Shown one piece after another: positions 55,771 through 64,000 of a stretch of DNA of 64,000 nucleotides (position 1 is its first letter; every line of letters starts with the position of its first letter). Location of the stretch: positions 44,761,736-44,825,735 of the forward strand of contig CM066995.1 in the NCBI GenBank assembly GCA_033977485.1, written 5' to 3'. A program made the translations under genes and the position numbers. The notes under the pieces were generated by a model that searched no databases, was not told where the DNA came from, and saw only the letters and a program-made list of their open reading frames with translations. This stretch comes from Hydrangea macrophylla. Its lineage: Eukaryota; Streptophyta; Magnoliopsida; Cornales; Hydrangeaceae.

Positions 55771-56873
55771 AACAACTTGTTCCCATTGACTTGACTGTAA
55801 CATTCGGACCTCCGCGATCCATTCAACATGCATGACAATCTGACTGGGTTAGTCCCCTTGACTAACCATGCGGACGTCAACATTGACATCATGACTCAAC
55901 TACATTTATATGAATGTTCATGTGATTGTATAATCGTAAAGCACAATAAGCTTGAATAATAACAATTAATAACTAGCATGGAGTATAGTTATTTAACATG
56001 CTTTCATCATATAGATAACAAATCTTGTCATTCACTTGTATATATTATTCATCAGTTAGGTCCACACAGGACCCCTTGGATATTCATACAATACACACAG
56101 AGTAATTCTATAATATACCAAGTGAGTTAGGACGACTCACCTCGATGCGGGTGAGTAAAAGCAAGCATAACCGCGGTCCCTACCAAGTATATAAATTCAT
56201 AGTACGTTGATTAATATGCATACCAGAAGCAATGGCATAATGGTAATTGTTCCGGTGGGTTCCTAAACCTCAACATGATGATCTAGACATCCTTCTGAGT
56301 CTAACGTCATTGACTAGACTCAAATCGGAGTCCGTCGCATAAAAGGCTGAGTTATCTATACCAGTATGGACCCTAGAGATAAGCTGTATTTTTGACTTCG
56401 TCAAAAGGTCACCAAACTTGAAGGGGATATTTTAGACATTATTCTAAGAATTTAGGAATTGACCGCGTATTTTTTCTGAGTTACGGTTTATTTACCGTGA
56501 ATTATCGAAGTCTTATTCACATAATAATAAACGTATGAGTCCTATAATTATAAAATATATTTTAGAAGGACGTTGGGTCTTTAGAAATATTTTTATAACA
56601 TACTAAATCTTAAAAAAGGCTTGTAGTATTTTTCTCCTAATTTTTGGAACTCGTTTGGTATATTAGAATAATTTAAACAATGGTTAAACGGCTCCTTATT
56701 AATTATTGAAACATCCGAAATATAATTTTATAATTTCTTAAATTATAAATCAAGGCTTAAATGTCTTTAAAATAATAATCATTATTTACTAAGATTTAAA
56801 ATAGTCGATAGATATTTAATATATATTTATTTATTGTATATACTAATATTTATTGTTTATTGAAACTCAAATA

Positions 56874-56875
<2 letters not shown>

Positions 56876-56938
<63 letters not shown>
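56876..56938. repeat. (AAT)n microsatellite in the 3' LTR
   Basis: About 20 units; the same site in the other LTR (61319-61350) has only about 10, so slippage occurred after insertion. Confidence 0.95.
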
Positions 56939-56939
<1 letters not shown>

Positions 56940-58974
56940 TTCAGAGAATATGAAATATTATAAATAATATTTCAGAATTTAAAATGATTAATAATAACAT
57001 TTAAAACTATGTTGAAATCATTTTAAACCATTAATCTATTTAAGTAATTGGTAAATACAACATATATAAATACTGAATTAATAAATCATATTACTAATAC
57101 AAAGTTAATTATTTACTAATCATCATTAGCATAAAAATTAACTATATAAAATACTAATTAATCAAGTTTAACACTAATTAAAAATGGATTAACTAATTAT
57201 ATTAAATAAATCTAAGTCTTAAGAATCTGTTTGGAAAACTAGCTTATCAACTCATAGAAGCTTGTCTAAAAGCTGTTTTGCCAAACGGGCCTAAAGCCCA
57301 AACCACTTCATCCTCTTCCCAGCGTGTATACACGCAGAATGTATATATGTATTACGTATATATGCATATTTATTACACAAATATTAAAACGAACACAACT
57401 CCCTCATTTCTCAACAAAAATACATAAAGTTTAAATCAAAATTGAGTGCCTCGACGAGCCCGATCCAACGGTATAGGTCTCAGCTCCTAACTCTTAGCGG
57501 TTTGTACGAAAAAAGGGAAAAACCGAGAGAAGACATAAACTTTGACCGCTCCGTTCGTCGCGATACAAAATAATCGTCGCGAACGGTTCGAGCTGGGATT
57601 TAATGGGGCCCTAACCTACAGTATTTCGAAACACGTTTCCGTTAACGTTGACGGAACGTCGACTTTTAAGCCTATACATGTTATTTCAAGAATATATCTA
57701 TGTACATACGTGTAGTGGTACTCCATTTTATGTCAAAAAGCATCTAAATAATCTACCGAGGGAGTTAGTAGGCTCACCTAGGCACGGGGTAGTCCGGTGG
57801 CGGCGCGAGGGGGCTCCGAGACGATTTCGGGGTGGTCTCGGGTGGTCCGGCCATGGCTTCTCCTTTTCAATCTCTTCTCTCTCTATTTCTCTAACTCTCT
57901 CACTCTCTACTTCTTTCACTCTCAATCTGTGGTCTCTCCCTCTCTCCTACTGTCTATATATATACACTATACACCCACATGTACACACATAATATTATAA
58001 TATGATATACACACAATACACATACATATAATATATAATAACAGTGTGTGTGGTGGTTAAATCTCTAACTCTCTCTATCCTCTCGGTGGTTCTCATATAA
58101 AAACACAAATCTATCCTTACACAATTTCACACACAGATTGGCATATCTTCTTTGAATGGGATAGATAGGATTGGTTTAGAGATTGATAGGTGTACATTGG
58201 GGAAAAAGTGGCCGATGGTGGGTGGTGGGGGTGGGGATCCAATGGGTTAAGGGGATGTGTTTGGGCAATGGGGTTATCCAAGGGATTTAGGGTGGTATGG
58301 GTAGTACAATGCCCACTTTAGGAAATATTCTCATTACCAAAAATGTATAGTTTAGCAGTCGCCTAGGACCACGTGCCGTGTAGTCTAATTTCTACACAGA
58401 TTTTACAGGTTCACGTGATAACTCAGTCCAGGTCCGTAACTGTCCAATTCTAAGTTAATAATTGCAGTGTTAGGTCTATGAATCTTAGTCCGGGGTCAAA
58501 ATGACATTAATATAGATACATTATAACGAAAATCATAACTATTATCACAAGACTATCGGGTCTGAAATATGGTATAACCTCTAATATTAAAATATTAAGT
58601 GACAACGAATATTATTAACATAATATTAATATATGATATAACCTATAGTTATAAATAAGGTGACAACGAATATATGAGTACCCTATTGTTATAAAACTTA
58701 GAGGATATGAATATTAAAATAATTTATATTTATTATTAACCAGCAACTATAAAATATTTTATCACATATAGCTATAAAGTTAAGCAACTATTAGTATGTG
58801 AATATCATTTATATTATGAGTTTAAGCAATAATTATTATTAAACACAATCTATAGTTATTATTTAATGACGATAATATTAAAATACGATGTTAATATACG
58901 GGGTATCAGGATAATTACAAAACTAGACTTAGGAAATTTATTTTTCGTATTTCCTAATTTTCAAGGGTATTACA

Positions 58975-58991
58975 TCATCCACCTCCTATTA
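58975..58991 (-). promoter_or_regulatory. Polypurine tract of the Tekay-like element
   Basis: Minus-strand TAATAGGAGGTGGATGA immediately precedes the LTR start TGTAATACCC. The pol stop codon is at its upstream edge. Confidence 0.7.
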
Positions 58992-59063
58992 AAGATTTCG
59001 TCCCCGAAATCTGGAGTTGGTAGTTCTTAAAACATGCGAAGTCCAAATCTCGTGTGACGGGTG
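58989..59063 (-). pseudogene. Last codons of pol
   Basis: A 24-codon minus-strand tail ending NSRFRGRNL and stop. The FRGRN ending just before the polypurine tract is a familiar terminus of Tekay-type polyproteins. A stop codon precedes it. Confidence 0.6.
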
Positions 59064-59738
59064 CTAGGAGATATCATATTAGTCAAGTGTACTCGGTTGG
59101 TCATAATCGTGGTGGGGTGTCATCGTTTACTCTTATCTTCAAATATGTTTCATCCTTGTTTGGGTGTCTCCACTAGATCTTTATTAGAGCGATCTCCCGT
59201 CATCTTTCAGTCTTCTTAATGCGATGATCGAGAATTCTTGTTGGCCTCTCGTATCGTGCGATGGTCTTATTGACTCTTTTGTCATCGTTGTTGGTTGAAC
59301 TCGCATCATTCTTATTAACAAAGTTCTAGCTGATTCTTCGTTATCGTCATCCATAGCTCATAAGGGTCGTGAATACATTCCTCAGCATATTGGTACGAAG
59401 AACATTGTGGATTAGCGTATCCACTCAAAAAATGTTGTGCTCTACTGCACCGTTGGCAGTAACGTACACGAGTTGGTAGACGATTTGATCGTGAGCAGTT
59501 CAATGCATCACAGTGATAGCTTCCTTTCTTTTGGTCCAATAGCACGTTGCCTCAAGCGATCGATACTTTCAATAGCACTTTATCTCTAGCTTCAAATCGC
59601 AGGTCTGTCCTTCATTAGCCTGTGTGGTTTCTTGTGTCAACTCTGAGGTTGCTTGTATCCTCCCTTAATTTTTGATCTGTCTAATGTGATGACGATTAAC
59701 ATGGCCTTCTGTACAGGGCCCTGGGCCTTGAATGACGT
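59064..59738 (-). pseudogene. Residual internal region with gag zinc-knuckle trace
   Basis: A 76-codon minus-strand frame (59545-59315) contains CQRCSRAQHFLSGY, a C-x2-C-x4-H-x4-Y remnant of the gag CCHC knuckle with its last Cys lost. The rest is unassignable. At 59738/59739 the sequence jumps directly into the 5' LTR. Confidence 0.5.
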
Positions 59739-61317
59739 CATTATCTCCAAACGTATGATGTATGACAGTAATATGAATGAGATACGACACAATGCACCAT
59801 CGATATGTTCGACTTTACTTAACCACAAACACCACAACTGACTCATGTGACTTGTTACATTACCAGTGTAACACCGTTAGCTTAGAGTAGAATGATTACA
59901 TTGCTATCGTCGCCTAGCAGGGCCCTATAGCAGTTTTGGTTTTAAAAAGAGTGTAATCATTGGACTCTTAGGTCCCCGTGACCTTGCCTGGAGAATAGAA
60001 TAGTTATAGCGCTATCGTCGCCTAGCATGGCCCTATAGTATTATAAAGGTAACTATTGTATTCAAGTTCAGATGGATACTTTGCTATCGTCGCCTAACAT
60101 GGCCCTATAGCGTATCAACCATCAACTTCATACTATCATCGTCGCCTTACGGCCCCATATTGACATCGTCGCCTTACGGCCTCATAGTAACATCATCACC
60201 TTACGGCCATAGCATAACAACTTGTTCCCATTGACTTGACTGTAACATTCGGACCTCCGCGATCCATTCAACATGCATGACAATCTAACTGGGTTAGTCC
60301 CCTTGACTAACCATGCGGACGTCAACATTGACATCATGACTCAACTACATTTATATGAATGTTCATGTGATTGTATAATCGTAAAGCACAATAAGCTTGA
60401 ATAATAACAATTAATAACTAGCATGAAGTATAGTTATTTAACATGCTTTCATCATATAGATAACAAATCTTGTCATTCATTTGTATATATTATTCATCAG
60501 TTAGGTCCACACAGGACCCCTTGGATATTCATACAATACACACATAGTAATTCTATAATATACCAAGTGAGTTAGGACGACTCACCTTGATGCTGGTGAG
60601 TAAAAGCAAGCATAACTGCGGTCCCTACAAAGTATATAAATTCATAGAACGTTGATTAATATGCATACCAGAATCAAGGGCATAATAGTAATTGTGCCAG
60701 TGGGTTCCTAAACCTCAACATGATGATCTAGACATCCTTCTGAAACTAACGTCATTGACTAGACTCAAATCGGAGTCCGTCGCATAAAAGACTGGGTTAT
60801 CTATACCAGTATGAGCCCTAGAGATAAGCTGTATTTTTGACTTCGTCAAAATGTCACCAAACTTTAAGGGGATATTTTAGACATTATTCTAAGAATTTAG
60901 GAATTGACCGCGTATTTTTCTGAGCTACGATTTATTTATCGTGAATTATCAAAGTATTATTCACATAATAATAAACGTATGAGTCCTATAATTATAAAAT
61001 ATATTTTAGAAGGAAGTTGGGTCTTTAGAAATATTTTTATTACATACTAAATCTTAAAATAGGCTTGTAGTATTTTTCTCCTAATTTTCGAAACTCGTTT
61101 GGTATATTAGAGTAATTTAAACAATGGTTAAACGGCTCCTTATTAATTATTGAAATATCTGAAATATAATTTTATAATTTATTAAATTATAAATCAAGGC
61201 TTAAATGCCTTTAAAATAATAATCATTATTTACTAAGATTTAAAATAGTCGATAGATATTTAATATATATTTATTTATTGTATATACTAACATTTATTGT
61301 TTATTGAAACCCAAATA

Positions 61318-61352
<35 letters not shown>

Positions 61353-63387
61353 TTTCAGAGTATATGAAATATTATAAATAATATTTCAAAATTTAAAATG
61401 ATTAATAATAACATTTAAAACTATGTTGAAATCATTTTAAACCATTAATCTATTTAAGTAATTAGTAAATACAACATATATAAATACTGAATTAATAAAT
61501 CATATTACTAAAACAAAGTTAATTATTTACTAATCATCATTAGCATAAAAATTAACTATATAAAATACTAATTAATCAAGTTTAACACTAATTAAAAATG
61601 GATTAACTAATTATATTAAATAAATCTAAGTCTTAAGAATCTGTTTGAAAAACTAGCTTATCAACTCATAGAAGCTTGTCTAAAAGCTGTTTTGCCAAAC
61701 GGGCCTAAAGCCCAAACCACTTCATCCTCTTCCCAGCGTGTATACACGCAGAATGTATATATGTATTACGTATATATGCATATTTATTACACAAATATTA
61801 AAACGAACATAACTCCCTCCCTCATTTCTCAACAAAAATACATAAAGTTTAAGTCAAAATTGAGTGCCTCGACGAGCCCGATCCAACGGTATAGGTCTCA
61901 GCTCCTAACTCTTAGTGGTTTGTACGAAAAAGGGAAAAACCGAGAGAAGACGTAAACTTTGACCGCTCCGTTCGTCGCGATACAAAATAATCATCGCGAA
62001 CGGTTCGAACTGGGATTTAATGGGGCCCTAACCTACAGTATTTCATTCACGAAACACGTTTCCGTTAACGTTGACGGAACGTCGACTTTTAAGCCTATAC
62101 ATGTTGTTTCAAGAATATATCTATGTACATACGTGTAGTGGTACTCCATTTTATGTCAAAAAGCATCTAAATAATCTACCGAGGGAGTTAGTAGGCTTAC
62201 CTAGGCATGGGGTAGTCCGGTGGCGGCGCGAGGGGGCTCCGAGACGATTTCGGGGTGGTCTCGGGTGGTCCGGCCATGGCTTCTCCTTTTCAATCTCTTC
62301 CCTCTCTATATCTCTCACTCTCTACTTCTCTCACTCTCAATCTGTGGTCTCTCCCTCTCTCCTACTGTCTATATATATACACTATACACCCACATGTACA
62401 CACATAATATTATAATATGATATACACACAATACACATACATATAATATATAATAACAGTGTGTGTGGTGGTTAAATCTCTAACTCTCTCTATCGTCTCG
62501 GTGGTTCTCATATAAAAACACAAATCTATCCTTACACAATTTCACACACAGATTGGCATATCTTCTTTGAATGGGATAGATAGGATTGGTTTAGAGATTG
62601 ATAGGTTTACATTGGGGAAAAAGTGGCCGATGGTGGGTGGTGGGGGTGGGGATCCAATGGGTTAAGGGGATGTGTTTGGGCAATGGGGTTATCCAAGGGA
62701 TTTAGGGTGGTATGGGTAGTACAATGCCCACTTTAGGAAATATTCTCATTACCAAAAATATATAGTTTAGCCGTCGCCTAGGACCACGTGCCGTGCAGTC
62801 TAATTTCTACACAGATTTTACGGGTTCACGTGATAACTCAGTCCAGGTCCATAACTGTCCAATTCTAAGTTAATAATTGCAGTGTTAGGTCTATGAATCT
62901 TAGTCCGGGGTTAAAATGACATTAATATAGATACATTATAACGAAAATCATAACTATTATCACAAGACTATCGGGTCTGAAATATGGTATAACCTATAAT
63001 ATTAAAATATTAAGTGACAACGAATATTATTAACATAATATTAATATATGATATAACCTATAGTTATAAATAAGGTGACAACGAATATATGAGTACCTCT
63101 TGTTATAAAACTTAGAGGATATGAATATTAAAATAATTTATATTTATTATTAACCAGCAACTATAAAATATTTTATCACCTATAGCTATAAAGTTAAGCA
63201 ACTATTAGTGTATGAATATCATTTATATTATGAGTTTAAGCACTAATTCTTATTAAACACAATCTATAGTTATTATTTAATGACGATAATATTAAAATAC
63301 GATGTTAATATACGGGGCATCGGGATAATTACAAAACTAGACTTTGGAAATTTATTTTCGTATTTCCTAATTTTCAAGGGTATTACA
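59739..63387 (-). mobile_element. 5' LTR of the Tekay-like element, 3'-truncated
   Basis: 3649 bp matching 55294-58974; the part equivalent to 54761-55293 is missing, together with the primer site. The deletion therefore ran from inside the LTR into gag. Confidence 0.8.
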
Positions 63388-64000
63388 GCTTCAAACAAAA
63401 GTCAACAAAAATGGCTGCTGACATAATATTTACATATAGGTCAATTTTGGCCTAAATATTTCAGGTTCAGTCAACTTTTTCAACCATAATTACAAATGCC
63501 TTAAAAAATAAGTCAACACAAACGGCTGCTGCCATCATATTTACATATAGGTCAAGTTTAGAAATAAAAATTATAAAATGGTCATCTTTTGGCACAAAAT
63601 TTACACACAAGTCAATTTTTTAAAGAAAAACTACAAAATCATTTTTTGGCACAGTGGCTTTTTCTCCTTTTCTCCTTTACAAAAACGGTTGTAGAAGCTA
63701 AAGAAGTTAATATGAGGGGATAGACACATGCAATTTTTCTAAGGAAAATTACAAAATGATCATCTTTTGGCACAACGACATTTTCCCTTTTCCCCTTTGC
63801 AAAAGCCAAGGAAACTAATATGAGGGCATAAGCACATGAGGTTTAGTAATAAAAATTACAAAATGGTCATCTTTTGGCACAAAATTTACACACAGGTCAA
63901 TTTTTGTAAGAAAAATTACAAAATGATCATTTTTTTGGCATCTTGACTTTTTCCCTTTACAAAAATGGTTGTAGAAGCGAAAGAAGCTAATATGAGGGGA
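63388..64000. repeat. Tandem AT-rich repeats flanking the element
   Basis: ACATATAGGTCAA and GGCTGCTG words repeat near 63410-63555. A ~283-bp unit starting AAAATGGTCATCTTTTGGCA occurs near 63576 and 63859, with a shorter related unit near 63745. The sequence runs past the window end. Confidence 0.75.

Larger units (their letters stand above)
54761..58974 (-). mobile_element. 3' LTR (4214 bp) of the Tekay-like element
   Basis: On the minus strand it begins TGTAATACCCTTGAAAATTA after the polypurine tract and ends GGCGTGACA. Matches 59739-63387 along 55294-58974 with only a few percent of differences by eye. ORFs such as 57648-57992 lie antisense to the element. Confidence 0.8.
54761..63387 (-). 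mobile_element. Tekay/Del-like Ty3/gypsy element, mostly LTRs, minus strand
   Basis: Bounded by TGTCACGCCC (54761) and GGGTATTACA (63387), with flanks GCTTA and GCTTC as a 5-bp target duplication (4 of 5). Orientation follows from the pol tail and polypurine tract at 58975-59063 on the minus strand. Both LTRs remain, but the 5' LTR lacks its last ~530 bp, and the primer site and nearly all of gag-pol are gone. The repeats flanking the insertion (CCATAATTA...AAGTCAACA) show the likely empty site. Confidence 0.8.

Noticed and set aside
57648..57992. 114-codon ORF repeated almost unchanged at 62071-62415
   Set aside because: Its conservation is explained by lying in both LTR copies of one element, antisense to it; it has low-complexity Leu/Ser-rich ends and no known domain.

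Overview
This window reads as nuclear DNA of a flowering plant, almost certainly a eudicot. The evidence is dense layers of plant-type LTR retrotransposons (Tat/Ogre-like and Athila-like Ty3/gypsy, a Tekay/Del-like Ty3/gypsy, one Ty1/copia), plant Helitrons, hAT, Stowaway, Mutator-like and PIF/Harbinger-like miniature elements, AT-rich intergenic DNA, and a single intact host gene with close Arabidopsis relatives. The species cannot be told from the sequence alone. There are no bacterial operons, CRISPR arrays or clear functional RNA genes.

Layout. 1-1310 is the 3' end of a Tat/Ogre-like element with ~110-bp tandem repeats and a polypurine tract. Its 3' LTR begins at 1311, is split by a 3.9-kb Helitron (2081-6027), and resumes to about 7640. 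A second LTR copy of the same family lies in reverse (8053-10547), so the two form a large inverted repeat. An 0.9-kb LTR-like fragment and a third reverse LTR (about 11776-12977) follow. 12978-23097 is a 5'-truncated Athila-like element: decayed pol, a long gap, a broken second ORF of the plant-transposon-protein type, and a 3' LTR. Another Tat-like 3' end and 3-kb LTR follow (23098-26878). A minus-strand gag/protease remnant with its PBS and 5' LTR occupies about 27280-30800.

From 30.9 to 42 kb lie many small elements (hairpin MITEs, a Stowaway, SINEs, an hAT) and a copia 5' LTR plus gag with an internal 452-bp duplication. The one host gene (42633-44594, minus) encodes an ANTH-domain clathrin assembly protein of the AP180/CAP type. 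Its 5' leader is tandemly duplicated (44605-45440), and directly upstream is a Mutator-like element with an hAT element nested in it. 46.8-54.7 kb is again MITE territory and includes a second, minus-strand Helitron and a third hAT. The end of the window is an 8.6-kb Tekay-like element (54761-63387, minus) reduced to two 3.6-4.2-kb LTRs with scraps of gag and pol between them.

The most unusual pattern is that several unrelated LTR families here each carry a private cluster of short self-complementary words in U3, roughly 60-290 bp upstream of the LTR TATA box. The words differ between families but the position and hairpin design are shared. Nested insertions give a clear relative order of events in several places, and many target-site duplications can be read directly.
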